64,000 bases of DNA from Rhizobium sp. WSM4643 (lineage in GTDB: Bacteria; Pseudomonadota; Alphaproteobacteria; Rhizobiales; Rhizobiaceae): NCBI RefSeq assembly GCF_025152745.1, contig NZ_CP104040.1:2666001-2730000 (forward strand), given 5' to 3'. Shown here one piece after another: positions 52,019-61,640 of this stretch (the stretch's first letter is position 1; every line of letters starts with the position of its first letter). Position numbers and translations under genes: made by a program. The notes beneath the pieces were generated by a model, which saw only the letters and a list, made by a program, of their open reading frames with translations, did no database searches and had not been told where the DNA came from.

Positions 52019-52789
52019 TCAACTCCGCTCGGCCTTGCCGAAATACCAGTCGATCACGGGCAGCATGGCGATATTATAGGGGTGCGCCGAGTGATCGGCC
52101 GAGCGGATCGCCGCCACACCCGCGATCTCCTTGTCCTCGGCCACGAGCATGTGACTCTCGATCCGTTCGATCATCTCGTCCGCCGTCATATCGAAGCGGA
52201 AGAGCCGCAACAGCGTCACCGTCCGGTTGGAATGGCTAGCGAAGAGCCCCTGCCCCGCCACCGAACGGCTAAGATCCAATCCGGTTTCTTCATGGACCTC
52301 GCGGCGCATGTTTGCCTCGATGTCGCAGCGCCCGTCGACGATATCCTCGGGCTCCAGCGAGCCGGCGGCGAAATAGACCTGGCCGGGATTGGCTGTATGG
52401 GCGCCCATACGGATCGCCACAAGCGCACCGTCCGAGGTTTCCAGCACCGGATAGGCGAAGATGTGAATGCCGCCCTGACGCTGCGGCTGCCGGCGCCACC
52501 ACATGAAGGCGGAAAAGGGAATGACGTGGCCCTCGCCCGCAATCCCGTTTTCACTGAGCGAGAGCCGCTGCTGAAACACCATGCGCCCATCGAACAGCGC
52601 CGGATTGGCGGCCGTCTCCCTGGCCCAATTCTCCCGGATCGCCGCTTGTTCGGCGACGGCGAAGGGATGGGGACCGGGCAGGATGCGCAGATCCACGCCG
52701 GCGATCGGGAAGACCGTGGCTTCCGGGGGCCAGCCGGCGAAATCGGAAAAATCGGTATTCGGAAAATTCATGTTCAAATTCGTTTTCAT
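52019..52789 (-). CDS. NUDIX hydrolase family protein
   Basis: 256 residues. A long N-terminal part precedes the Nudix helix region AAGSLEPEDIVDGRCDIEANMRREVHEETGLDL (REVHEETG core; the GX5E spacing is looser than the consensus). It should cleave a nucleoside diphosphate linked to another group. Its start overlaps the stop of the upstream EEP-family gene (ATGA), so the two are co-translated. Confidence 0.85.
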   Translation of the reverse strand: MKTNLNMNFPNTDFSDFAGWPPEATVFPIAGVDLRILPGPHPFAVAEQAAIRENWARETAANPALFDGRMVFQQRLSLSENGIAGEGHVIPFSAFMWWRRQPQRQGGIHIFAYPVLETSDGALVAIRMGAHTANPGQVYFAAGSLEPEDIVDGRCDIEANMRREVHEETGLDLSRSVAGQGLFASHSNRTVTLLRLFRFDMTADEMIERIESHMLVAEDKEIAGVAAIRSADHSAHPYNIAMLPVIDWYFGKAERS

Positions 52790-53895
52790 GGGAGATCCAG
52801 TGTCATGACGACAGGGCAGTGATCGGACGCCTTCGGCCTGTCCCAGCCGGTGCGCGGATAACGCTCCACCTCCTGCCCCGGCGGGAACATGGTGCGGTAG
52901 GGCTGGCCGCTGCGGATGATTTCGGGCAGGCGGCCGGCATTATGGGCGGCAAGTGCTGGCGAAAGCCAGAGATAGTCGAGTTGGCAAAGCCACTGCTCCT
53001 GTGGCCCGCGAGCGTGATAGAGCGTCCAGCGGTCGAGAGGTTCGCGGCGGCGCACGACATTTTCGGCAAAGCCGTCGCGGCTGAAGATGTCGAGCGCGCT
53101 TTCGGTCTCGTTCTGATGTTGGAAGCGATAGCCGGTGCCCCGGCGGCCGATGACGTCGACGCGCTCCTGATAGTCGTTCATGTCTCCACAGATGGCGAAG
53201 CTCTTCGTGCCGGCTTGATCCGCACCGAAGCGATCCTCGATGATGCGGCGCACGGCGCGCGCCTCGGCGCGACGGATCGGCATGGTCGATTGCCGCCCGT
53301 CCAGCCCGTCGCGCGGATTGCCCATCGACTTGAAATGCACGACGTAGAGCGAAAACGGCCGGCCGCCGATCAGAAGATCGAGCTCCAGGCAATCGCGTTT
53401 GAAGATCTTGTCGTCGATACGGTTGGTGAGCGCCACGTCCTCGTCGAAGAGATCAAAGTCGCGATAGGTCGTCATCGCATGGCTTCTGATATCCCTGAGC
53501 TCGATCTTCTGGCCGTCGCGCGTTTCCTCACGCATCAAGACGGCAACATCGATGCCGCGGCTGTCATTGCCCTCGACCAGGTATTTCTGGCGGTAGCCGT
53601 TTCCGACCATGCGGAAAAGATAGCCGTATTCGAAGGCCTGAAGGGCAGCCATGTTGTCAATTTCCTGCAGGCAGAGGATATCGGCGTCAGCATCGGCGAT
53701 CGCGAGCGCCGTCATCTGCCGGGTATCGTCGGCGGCGGCAATCACCCGGGCCTGCTCGAGCTGCTGATAGACGCCCTCGCTCGAAACCTGGAAAAGCTTG
53801 ATGACACGGTCCTGGCGCAGCTGGTTGCGGAAGCCGGTGAAATCGAAACGGGTGAGGAGATTTTCGACATTGAAGGTGGCCAGGCGAAGCGACAT
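52786..53895 (-). CDS. Endonuclease/exonuclease/phosphatase family protein
   Basis: 369 residues. EEP-fold motifs are in order: LRLATFNVENLLTRFD (Asn), ADILCLQEIDN (Glu), NDSRGIDVAVLMR, VVHFKSMG (His), FAICGDMNDYQER (GDxN), LCQLDYLWLS and KASDHCPVVMTLDL (SDH). No signal peptide is visible. It probably hydrolyses phosphodiesters in nucleic acid or small molecules, in an operon with the Nudix gene. Confidence 0.9.
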   Translation of the reverse strand: MSLRLATFNVENLLTRFDFTGFRNQLRQDRVIKLFQVSSEGVYQQLEQARVIAAADDTRQMTALAIADADADILCLQEIDNMAALQAFEYGYLFRMVGNGYRQKYLVEGNDSRGIDVAVLMREETRDGQKIELRDIRSHAMTTYRDFDLFDEDVALTNRIDDKIFKRDCLELDLLIGGRPFSLYVVHFKSMGNPRDGLDGRQSTMPIRRAEARAVRRIIEDRFGADQAGTKSFAICGDMNDYQERVDVIGRRGTGYRFQHQNETESALDIFSRDGFAENVVRRREPLDRWTLYHARGPQEQWLCQLDYLWLSPALAAHNAGRLPEIIRSGQPYRTMFPPGQEVERYPRTGWDRPKASDHCPVVMTLDLP

Positions 53896-54072
53896 GGGAA
53901 GGATCCGGTTGCGGGGAGTAACTTAACCAGCAGAAGCCGCAGGAAAAGATGGCGGAGCCAAGAAATATGCGGACAACCACCCCGCTTACAGCCCCGAAGG
54001 CGATTGCCTGTGACTTAGGCTGCTGACATAGTCTCCGCAGAGGGCAATCATCATTCCGGCGCGGGGCATTTC

Positions 54073-54435
54073 ATGAGGCGGGTTCTTGCATCGTTTGCGA
54101 TTCTGACGTCCCTCGCCGGCGCGGCCCTTGCCGATACCTACGGCGCCATCGCCTACTCGCCCTCGACGAGCGCCACCGGCTGGTCCTATGCTTATGACAC
54201 TCGCGGCGACGCCGAAACCGTTGCCCGACGCAATTGCGACAGCAGCGCCAACGATTGTCGCATCGCTATCTGGTTCCGAAACGGCTGCGGCGCGGTAGCC
54301 GTCGGCCGTCGCAGCGGCTGGGGCTCCGGCTGGGGTTATGATGGCCGCGAGGCCCAGCGCCAGGCGATCGGCAGCTGCAACCGGCAAACCCGCGGCTGCC
54401 GCGTCATCCGCTGGCAATGTTCCGGCAGCGAATGA
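54073..54435 (+). CDS. DUF4189 domain secreted protein
   Basis: 120 residues with a signal peptide (VLASFAILTSLAGAALA). The DUF4189 pattern is visible: YGAIAYSPSTSATGWSYAY, AETVARRNCDSSANDCRIAIWFRNGCGAVAVG and AIGSCNRQTRGCRVIRWQCSGSE, with six Cys likely forming disulfides. Function is unknown. The 177 bp upstream show nothing else I can support. Confidence 0.85.
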   Translation: MRRVLASFAILTSLAGAALADTYGAIAYSPSTSATGWSYAYDTRGDAETVARRNCDSSANDCRIAIWFRNGCGAVAVGRRSGWGSGWGYDGREAQRQAIGSCNRQTRGCRVIRWQCSGSE

Positions 54436-54455
54436 TTTTGGCGGGGCACGGCGTC

Positions 54456-55508
54456 TCAAAGCCGCCACGCCGCGCGTACCGATAGCCTGAGGCTGTCACC
54501 CGTCCGGACGGGAAAACGGGCATAGGCCCGCAGCACCTGATTGTCGGTGAGGACGAGCTTCAGCGCATAACGCTCGCCCTCGAAGAGCACGGACTCGACC
54601 ATCGCCGCGATTCCCTCGCCAGCGGTATTCTCGCCGGAGACCATAACATCTTCCGGCCGGACGAGGACATCAATCCTGTCGCCGTTGGCTGCCCTGGTAA
54701 CAGTGCCAGCAAACATCGGCTCCAGCGCCTGCCAATCCAGCGCCCTGTTGTCACCAGCAGCACGCGGCAGCGACACGATCGCGCCTCGCCCGATCAGCCC
54801 GCCGACGATGCGTCCTTCCGGCCGCGCGTAGATCTCGACGGGAGCCGCCACCTGCAGCAGCCGCCCTTCCGACATGACGGCGACGTCGGTCGCGAGCGCC
54901 ATCGCCTCGCTCTGGTCGTGGGTGACGTAGATCATCGTTGCGCCCGAGCGCTGGTGGAACTCGCGAAAAGTCTCCTCCATCTCCTGTTTCAGATGCCGGT
55001 CGAGATTGGCGAGCGGCTCGTCGAGCAGCACCACGTCGGGTGATGTCACCAGGCAGCGGGCGAGCGCCACGCGCTGGCGCTGGCCGCCGGAGAGATCGGC
55101 TGGACGCCGTTCGGCATAATCGGCAAGCCGCACGGTGCCGAGCGCGTCACGCACCTTCATCCGGTAGGCCTCGCCCGAAATGCCGCGCACCTTGAGGGGA
55201 TAGCCGACATTGTCAGCGACACTCATATGCGGCCAAAGCGCATAGGACTGGAAGACCATCGCCATGTTGCGCTTTTCCGGCGGCAGCGACTGCGCGGCAT
55301 CGGCAAGCAATCGCTCGCCGAGATGGATGGAGCCGTCGCTCGGCGTCTCGAAACCGGCGATCATGCGCAGTACCGTCGTCTTGCCGCAGCCGGAAGGCCC
55401 GAGCAGCGCCAGGAAGCCGCCCTCGCGCACCTCGAGCGAAAAACCGCTGACGGCGGCCCGGCCTGTACCAAAATCCTTGCCGAGCTGGTTGAGGGTCAGC
55501 CTCGCCAT
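54456..55508 (-). CDS. ABC transporter ATP-binding protein (ferric iron type)
   Basis: 350 residues. Walker A (GPSGCGKTTVLRMIAG), Q-loop (MVFQSYALWPHMSVADNV), signature (LSGGQRQRVALARCL) and Walker B (VVLLDEPLANLD) are followed by a TOBE-like C-terminal domain (RIDVLVRPEDVMV). This is the FbpC/PotA-type nucleotide-binding subunit. It overlaps the permease gene by 13 bp. Iron as substrate is inferred from subunit types, not from a residue signature. Confidence 0.85.
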   Translation of the reverse strand: MARLTLNQLGKDFGTGRAAVSGFSLEVREGGFLALLGPSGCGKTTVLRMIAGFETPSDGSIHLGERLLADAAQSLPPEKRNMAMVFQSYALWPHMSVADNVGYPLKVRGISGEAYRMKVRDALGTVRLADYAERRPADLSGGQRQRVALARCLVTSPDVVLLDEPLANLDRHLKQEMEETFREFHQRSGATMIYVTHDQSEAMALATDVAVMSEGRLLQVAAPVEIYARPEGRIVGGLIGRGAIVSLPRAAGDNRALDWQALEPMFAGTVTRAANGDRIDVLVRPEDVMVSGENTAGEGIAAMVESVLFEGERYALKLVLTDNQVLRAYARFPVRTGDSLRLSVRAAWRL

Positions 55509-57190
55509 GGGACCACTCCTTTCGGCAGCCGTTTCGCCAGAATTTCGAGCAACAACATCAGCACGATGACCATGAGGACGACGAGCACCGAAAGCGCCGA
55601 GGCAAGGTCGGAGCTGCCGCTGTCGTCAAGATTATAGATGGCGACGCCGAGCGTCTGCGTGCCGGCCGACCAGAGCAGCGCGGAAATCGTCAGCTCGTTG
55701 CAGGCGATCAGGAAGACGAGGATGACCGACGCGCCGGCGGCGGGCGCAATCAGCGGCACGATGATATCGAAAAGCCGGCGGAAGAAGCCGGCCCCGGAAA
55801 GCCGCGCCGCCTCTTCCAGCGCCGGATCGAGCTGGTGGAAGGCGCTGACCACCGGCTTCAGGCTGACGGCAAAGAAGGAGGAGAAATAGGCGATCAGGAT
55901 GATCCAGATCGTGCCGTAGAGCGAGACGTGCAGGATTGGAATCGGTGCTGCGAACACCAGGATGAAGCAGACCGCGATGACGATGCCGGGCAATGAATAG
56001 GGTATCTCGATCAGGCTGGAGACGATGCGGGAAGCCAGATCCCTGCGTCGTGCCAGCGCATAGGCCGCAAGCACCGTCACCACGAGGAGACAAAGCGCGG
56101 TCGCGCCGGCAAGTGACAGCGAGTTGATGAAGGCGGTGCGCGTCACCGCCTGCCGGAACAGGATCTCCTCAAAAGCATGCAGCGACATGGTTTTAAAGGT
56201 GAGCGGCACGCCATAGGCCGGCACCAGCGCGCCGGCGACAAGCGCGAAGAAGGGTGCTGCCAGCATGAAGAACAGGATCGCCCATACGAGCGGTGTGAAA
56301 ACAAGGCGCCAGGCGCCGAGTTCGAAGGCCGCACTCGCCCCGGATAACCCGATGACGCGGTAGTCGCGGTCGCGCAGCGCCCGGTCCTGGATCATCAACC
56401 CGACGACCGAGATGCTGGCGATGATTGCCGAGAGCACGGCGACGTCGCCGAAGGTACGGCTGGTGAAGGCGGAAAACTTGGTGAAGATCAACGTCGGCAG
56501 CGTGAAGATCGAGGCCGGAATGCCGAGAATGGCGGGAATGCCGAAATTGCCGGTGCAGGAGACGAAGGAGATCGCCGCACCCGCGATGATGCCGGGCAGC
56601 GACAGGGGCAGAATGATGTCGCGGAACACCCGCAAGCTTGAAGCGCCGGAAAGCCGTGCGGCTTCGACCCCGTCGCGCGGCAGCGTCATCAGCCCGGCTC
56701 GAAGCGCCAGATATACCAGCGGCGCATGCTGCACGCCATAAAGCAGCGCGATGCCGCCCACCGAATAGAGCGGCTGCGGCGAGCCGAGCGGCGGAGCGAT
56801 GTGCAGCGCCTTCAACAGCGGGCTGGAGGGGCCTGACATCTGCACCCAGGCCAGCGCCGTCACCTGCGGCGGGATCATCATCGGCAGCACGAAGAAGAAG
56901 CTGAGCAGCCCCTTGCCGCGGATATCGGTCAGCGTCAGCAGGAAAGCAAAGAGGCAGCCGATGACAAGCGAGATGATCGTGCCCAAAATGGCAGTGACGA
57001 TCGTGTAATAGGTTGCCGACCAGAGCGAGGCTTCGCTCAGAACCGTCATCACGCCGCCATTGGCGAAAGCCGCGATCCCGACCATGGCAAGATGGGCGAG
57101 CGGCAGCACGCTGAGCATCAGGACGATGATGACGACAAAAGGAAACAGCCAGGCGGGCTGGCTGTTTCCGGTTTTGATGTATCCGTGCAT
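55496..57190 (-). CDS. ABC transporter permease, fused double-length (FbpB type)
   Basis: 564 residues with about 12 transmembrane helices. It has two binding-protein-dependent permease halves, each with an EAA loop (DGVEAARLSGASSLRVFRDIILPLSLPG and PALEEAARLSGAGFFRRLFDIIVPLIAP). This duplicated form is typical of ferric iron (FbpB/SfuB) and some phosphonate importers. It forms the inner-membrane channel with the adjacent ATPase and binding protein. Confidence 0.88.
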   Translation of the reverse strand: MHGYIKTGNSQPAWLFPFVVIIVLMLSVLPLAHLAMVGIAAFANGGVMTVLSEASLWSATYYTIVTAILGTIISLVIGCLFAFLLTLTDIRGKGLLSFFFVLPMMIPPQVTALAWVQMSGPSSPLLKALHIAPPLGSPQPLYSVGGIALLYGVQHAPLVYLALRAGLMTLPRDGVEAARLSGASSLRVFRDIILPLSLPGIIAGAAISFVSCTGNFGIPAILGIPASIFTLPTLIFTKFSAFTSRTFGDVAVLSAIIASISVVGLMIQDRALRDRDYRVIGLSGASAAFELGAWRLVFTPLVWAILFFMLAAPFFALVAGALVPAYGVPLTFKTMSLHAFEEILFRQAVTRTAFINSLSLAGATALCLLVVTVLAAYALARRRDLASRIVSSLIEIPYSLPGIVIAVCFILVFAAPIPILHVSLYGTIWIILIAYFSSFFAVSLKPVVSAFHQLDPALEEAARLSGAGFFRRLFDIIVPLIAPAAGASVILVFLIACNELTISALLWSAGTQTLGVAIYNLDDSGSSDLASALSVLVVLMVIVLMLLLEILAKRLPKGVVPWRG

Positions 57191-57197
57191 GAAAGGA

Positions 57198-58175
57198 TCA
57201 GTTCGAGCGGTAGATGCCCGAGAAGGTCTTGAGATCCTGATCGGTATTCTTCAACGCTTCGGCCGCCTTGATCGGCAGGATCTTGATGGTGTCTCGCGCC
57301 GGAAAGCCTTCCGGCAGCTTCATGCCGTTGCGGGCCGGGATGTAGCCGAGCTTCAGGAAGCCTTGCTGGCCCTTTTCGGAAAGCACGTAATCGACGAACG
57401 CCTTGGCGGCATCGGCGTTCTTGGTGCTGGCAAGGATACCGACCGGCTCGGTGACGGCCGAAACGCCTTCGCTCGGAAAGACGAACTCGACCGGAGCGCC
57501 CTTGGCCTTCTCGCGGATCGGCAGGTAATCGACGACCATGCCGTAAGCCTTCTCACCCGAGGCGACGGACTTCAGCACGGCGCCGTTGCCGCCGGCCGCG
57601 ATTGCGCCGTTTTCCGCGAGCGACTTGTAGAAGTCCCAGCCAAGGCCGGGAACGGCGGCGAGCGTCTGGGCGTGGATGAGGGCCGCACCCGAGGCAAGCG
57701 GGCTCGGCATGGTGACGAGGCCCTTGGCTTCCGGCTTGGTCAGGTCCTTCCAGCTCGCCGGCTTCATCGCGGCCGAGGTATTGTAGATGATGCCTGTCGT
57801 GATCAGCTTGGTCGAGTAGTAGTAACCGTCGGCGTCGTAGAGGGCGGCGTCGTACCCTGCGGCTTCCGGCGACTTGTAGGCCATGAGCTTTCCATCTTGC
57901 TTGAGGCGCTCCAGCGTCACCACGTCGGCAATCAGCAGAACATCGGCAACCGGGTTGCCGGCCTGAATCTCGGCCTGCAGCTTGGCCATGATCTTCGGCG
58001 TGCCGTCGCGAACCCAGTCGACCTTGATATCGGGATTGGCAGCCATGAAGCCGTCGACCGTCGCCTGTGCGTCTTCGTTCGGCTGGCTGGTATAGAGAAC
58101 GAGGTTTGCGGCGGACGCCGGAATGGCAAACAGGCTCGCGGCGAGAAGCGCTGCGGCGGAAACGATGGTTTTCAT
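57198..58175 (-). CDS. ABC transporter substrate-binding protein (ferric iron type)
   Basis: 325 residues from ATG 58175 (GAGGATC upstream). A signal peptide (TIVSAAALLAASLFAIPASA) precedes an SBP_bac_6-type fold: LVLYTSQPNEDAQATVDGFM, GNPVADVLLIADVVTLERLKQ, YYYSTKLITTGIIYNT (Tyr-rich) and PVGILASTKNADAAKAFVDYVLSEKGQ. The family includes Fe(III) and 2-aminoethylphosphonate receptors. It lies 7 bp upstream of the permease, so the three genes form one operon. Confidence 0.85.
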   Translation of the reverse strand: MKTIVSAAALLAASLFAIPASAANLVLYTSQPNEDAQATVDGFMAANPDIKVDWVRDGTPKIMAKLQAEIQAGNPVADVLLIADVVTLERLKQDGKLMAYKSPEAAGYDAALYDADGYYYSTKLITTGIIYNTSAAMKPASWKDLTKPEAKGLVTMPSPLASGAALIHAQTLAAVPGLGWDFYKSLAENGAIAAGGNGAVLKSVASGEKAYGMVVDYLPIREKAKGAPVEFVFPSEGVSAVTEPVGILASTKNADAAKAFVDYVLSEKGQQGFLKLGYIPARNGMKLPEGFPARDTIKILPIKAAEALKNTDQDLKTFSGIYRSN

Positions 58176-58381
58176 GGGGAAGATCCTCGATTTCGATACC
58201 CCTCCCTTATTAGGGGTCGTTGACAGACATGTGACAGGGCGCCGCAGCCGACGCGGGCCATTCCCACAACCTTCCTTGGTGGTTCGCCTGCCCTGCCGAC
58301 AATACAGTTGATCGCCCCCCCGATTTCTGGAATCGCCTATGAACGCGGCCCGATCCGGGCCGATTCGAGGGGATGGCAAGA

Positions 58382-60280
58382 ATGAGACGGACACCCTGGC
58401 GCGCGCGCCTGCGCTACCAGTTCGACAAGAGCATGGCCGCCGGCCCGATCGCCCTGATCGGCTGGCTGGCGGTGATATCGCTAGTTGTCATCATCGCTGC
58501 AGGTCTGCTGCTTGCGCTGACCGGTATTGCGCCCGACGGCGGCGAGCATATGAGCTTCGTCGAGGGTGCCTGGGAATCGCTGATGCGCACCATGGACGCC
58601 GGCACGATGGGCGGTGATATCGGCTGGCCCTTCCGCGGCGTCTCCCTTGTCGTCACCATATCGGGCATCTTCGTCTTCTCGGCCCTGATCGGCGTGCTGA
58701 GTTCCGGCATCGAGGAAAAGCTGGATGACCTGCGCAAGGGCCGCTCGCAGGTGCTCGAAAACGACCATACGATCATCTTCAACTGGTCGCCCTCAATCTT
58801 CGACGTCATCTCCGAACTCGTCATTGCCAACACCAGCCGGCGCCGCCCGCGCATTGTCATCATGGCCGCCAAGGACAAGGTGGAGATGGAGGACGAGCTT
58901 GCCGACAAGATCGAAAATCTCAGGAACACCCGTATCATCTGCCGCAGCGGCGATCCGACTGATCTTTACGACATCAACATCGTCAATCCGCACACCTCGC
59001 GCTCGATCATCGTGCTGTCGCCGGAAGGCGACCATGCCGATTCCGAAGTCATCAAGACGGTGCTCGCCCTCGTCAACGATCCCGGCCGCCGCAAGGAGCC
59101 CTACCAGATCGCCGCCGAAATCCGCGACACCAGGAATGCCGAGGTGGCGCGCATCGTCGGCGGCAAGGAATTGCAACTGGTGCTTGCCGACGACCTGATC
59201 TCGCGCATTGTCGCCCATTCCAGCCGCCAGTCGGGACTGTCAGGCGTCTATTCCGAACTGCTCGATTTCGAAGGCTGCGAGATCTATACGCTCGAGCAGC
59301 CCGAACTCTCCGGTAAAAGCTTCGGCGCCGCGGTGATGATGTACGAGACCTCGACGCTGATCGGCTTCTGCGACAACCAGGGCGCGGTCCATCTCAACCC
59401 GCCGGCAAACCGCATCTTCCTGCCCGGCGAGTGCGCCATCATCATCGCCGAAGACGATGCCGCCATCAAAAGCGCCGCCGCCGAGATGCGTGTCGACAAG
59501 GAGGCGATCCGGGCTCCAGTGACACGCGAGGCAAAGGCGGAGCGCACGCTGATGCTCGGCTGGAACCGCCGCGGCCCGATCATCGCCCGCGAGCTGTCGC
59601 GTTATGTCGCCACGGGTTCGCAACTCACCATTGCCGCCGATACGCCCGATATCGAAGAGGAGGTTCGTGGCCTGACGTTTGCAAGCGACAACATGGCGGT
59701 CACCTGCCGCGTCACCGACACCAGCAGCCGCGCCGAACTCGACGACCTCGATATTCCCGGCTACGACCACGTGCTTGTGCTCGGCTACTCCGACCACATG
59801 GCCGCACAACCCGCCGACACCCGCACGCTCGTCACCCTTTTGCAGCTACGCCGGATCGCCGAGAAGACCGGCCGCCACATCGGCATCGTCAGCGAGATGA
59901 TTGACGTGCGCAACCGTGAGCTTGCCGCCGTCACCCGCGCCGACGATTTCGTCGTCAGCAACAAGCTCGTCAGCCTGATGCTGGCGCAGGCCTCCGAGAA
60001 CGGCCAGATGGCGGCGATCTTCGACGAACTGCTCGACGAGGACGGCTCGGAAATCTACATGCGCGCCGTCACCGACTATGTTTCGATCGACAAGCCGCTG
60101 ACCTTCTATACGATCTGCCTTGCGGCGCTACGCCGCGGCGAGGTCGCGATCGGCTATCAACGGCAGCGGCAGGGAGAAGCCGACGCCCGCAATCTTTCCG
60201 GCGTCGTCGTCAATCCCGGGAAATCGGATCTTCTGGCCTTTGCCGAGGCCGATCGCCTGATCATCCTCGCCCGCCAGTGA
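58382..60280 (+). CDS. CASTOR/POLLUX-related ion channel
   Basis: About 632 residues from ATG 58382 (GAGGGG 9 bases upstream; ATG 58373 abuts that site). A first helix (IALIGWLAVISLVVIIAAGLLLAL), a pore segment with MDAGTMGGD resembling the DAGNH-type filter of CASTOR, and a second helix (VSLVVTISGIFVFSALIGVL) precede two RCK-like cytosolic modules (NDHTIIFNWSPSIFDVISELV... and RTLMLGWNRRGPIIARELSRYV...). It should be a ligand-gated cation channel in the inner membrane. It is divergent from the iron-type ABC operon. Confidence 0.9.
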   Translation: MRRTPWRARLRYQFDKSMAAGPIALIGWLAVISLVVIIAAGLLLALTGIAPDGGEHMSFVEGAWESLMRTMDAGTMGGDIGWPFRGVSLVVTISGIFVFSALIGVLSSGIEEKLDDLRKGRSQVLENDHTIIFNWSPSIFDVISELVIANTSRRRPRIVIMAAKDKVEMEDELADKIENLRNTRIICRSGDPTDLYDINIVNPHTSRSIIVLSPEGDHADSEVIKTVLALVNDPGRRKEPYQIAAEIRDTRNAEVARIVGGKELQLVLADDLISRIVAHSSRQSGLSGVYSELLDFEGCEIYTLEQPELSGKSFGAAVMMYETSTLIGFCDNQGAVHLNPPANRIFLPGECAIIIAEDDAAIKSAAAEMRVDKEAIRAPVTREAKAERTLMLGWNRRGPIIARELSRYVATGSQLTIAADTPDIEEEVRGLTFASDNMAVTCRVTDTSSRAELDDLDIPGYDHVLVLGYSDHMAAQPADTRTLVTLLQLRRIAEKTGRHIGIVSEMIDVRNRELAAVTRADDFVVSNKLVSLMLAQASENGQMAAIFDELLDEDGSEIYMRAVTDYVSIDKPLTFYTICLAALRRGEVAIGYQRQRQGEADARNLSGVVVNPGKSDLLAFAEADRLIILARQ

Positions 60281-60379
60281 ACCCGCGTGTGAGAGTTCAC
60301 GCAGGCGTGAACGCGCGGCAATTTGCCATTGCCGTGCTTTGCGCTACGTCACTCACATTTCGATGAGGGAGGAATTTCA

Positions 60380-61438
60380 ATGGAATATCGTCTGCTCGGC
60401 CGTTCCGGCCTGAAGATCTCGACTTTGACCATGGGCACGATGACCTTCGGTGGCGTCGGCTGGGCAAAGACCGTCGGCGACCTCGGCGTCGCCGAGGCGC
60501 GCAAGATGATCGACATATGCATCGATGCCGGCATCAACCTGATCGACACTGCCAATGCCTATTCATCGGGCGAATGCGAAAACATCATCGGCGATGTGCT
60601 CGGCGGCAAGCGGCCGCAGGGCGTGTTGCTTGCCACCAAGGCCCGCTTCAGCATGGGCGACGGCCCGAACGACCAGGGCCTGTCGCGCTACCACCTGATC
60701 CGCGAATGCGAGGCGAGCCTCAAGCGCCTGAAGACCGATGTCATCGACCTCTACCAGGTGCATGAATGGGACGGGCAGACGCCGCTGGAAGAGACGATGG
60801 AAGCGCTCGACACCCTGATCAGGCAGGGCAAGGTGCGTTACGTCGGCTGCTCGAATTATTCAGGCTGGCACATCATGAAGGCGCTTGGCATCGCCAACGA
60901 GCACCGGTACCAGCGCTTCGTCAGCCAGCAGATCCACTATACGCTGGAAGCGCGCGACGCCGAATACGAGCTGCTGCCGATCTCGATCGACCAGGGTCTC
61001 GGCGTGCTGGTCTGGAGCCCGCTCGCCGGCGGCCTACTCTCCGGCAAGCATCGCCGCAACCAGGCAGCCCCCGAAGGCACGCGCCAGTTCGCCGGCTGGA
61101 CCGAACCGCCGATCCGCGACGAGAACCGCCTTTGGAACATCGTCGAGACGTTGGTCGCGATCGGCGAAGAGCGCGGCGTTTCGGCGGCACAGGTGGCGCT
61201 CGCCTGGCTGATCGGCCGCAAGGCCGTGACCTCGGTCATCATCGGCGGCCGCACCGAAGCCCAGTTCCGCGACAACATCGCCGCTGCCGAGCTGAAACTC
61301 ACGGACGACGAACGCAAGCGCCTCGACGCGGTCAGCTTGCCGCCGGTGATCTATCCCTATTGGCATCAGTTGAACACGGTTAGCGACAGGCTTGGTGAAG
61401 CCGACCTGGAGCTTTTCGGCCCGCATCTCCAGCAATAG
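60380..61438 (+). CDS. Aldo/keto reductase
   Basis: 352 residues from ATG 60380 with GGGAGGAA upstream. The catalytic tetrad is visible: Asp and Tyr in DTANAYSSGECE, Lys in LLATKARFS and His in YQVHEWDG. NADPH-binding elements (SNYSGWHIMKAL, WSPLAGGLLSGK, SVIIGGRTEAQF) complete the (beta/alpha)8 barrel. Length matches the YajO/voltage-channel-beta-like group. It reduces an unknown carbonyl compound. Confidence 0.92.
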   Translation: MEYRLLGRSGLKISTLTMGTMTFGGVGWAKTVGDLGVAEARKMIDICIDAGINLIDTANAYSSGECENIIGDVLGGKRPQGVLLATKARFSMGDGPNDQGLSRYHLIRECEASLKRLKTDVIDLYQVHEWDGQTPLEETMEALDTLIRQGKVRYVGCSNYSGWHIMKALGIANEHRYQRFVSQQIHYTLEARDAEYELLPISIDQGLGVLVWSPLAGGLLSGKHRRNQAAPEGTRQFAGWTEPPIRDENRLWNIVETLVAIGEERGVSAAQVALAWLIGRKAVTSVIIGGRTEAQFRDNIAAAELKLTDDERKRLDAVSLPPVIYPYWHQLNTVSDRLGEADLELFGPHLQQ

Positions 61439-61470
61439 GCGATAGCGGATCCGGCATTGCACGGCGGAAG

Positions 61471-61545
61471 ACAAAGCATGTCGCGCGAAAGTGTGCAGCG
61501 GTTTCGCGACCACGACATGCTCAATCAAAGACCTAAAGTGTGGCA
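61471..61545. repeat. Intergenic repeat, family E copy 2
   Basis: AGCATGTCG-CGCGAAA-GTGTGCAGCGG-TTTCGCG-ACCACGACATGCT forms nested inverted arms, followed by CAAAGACCTAAAG. It has the same order of blocks as the element at 51945-52014. Confidence 0.75.
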
Positions 61546-61640
61546 GGCGAATCTGAAAGATCGCGCCATACTTTAGCCGTCACAAAAGATGCGCTTTCGC
61601 CGTGTTATCGTAAGACCCCGCCACTCCCGCGAGGTTCTCC

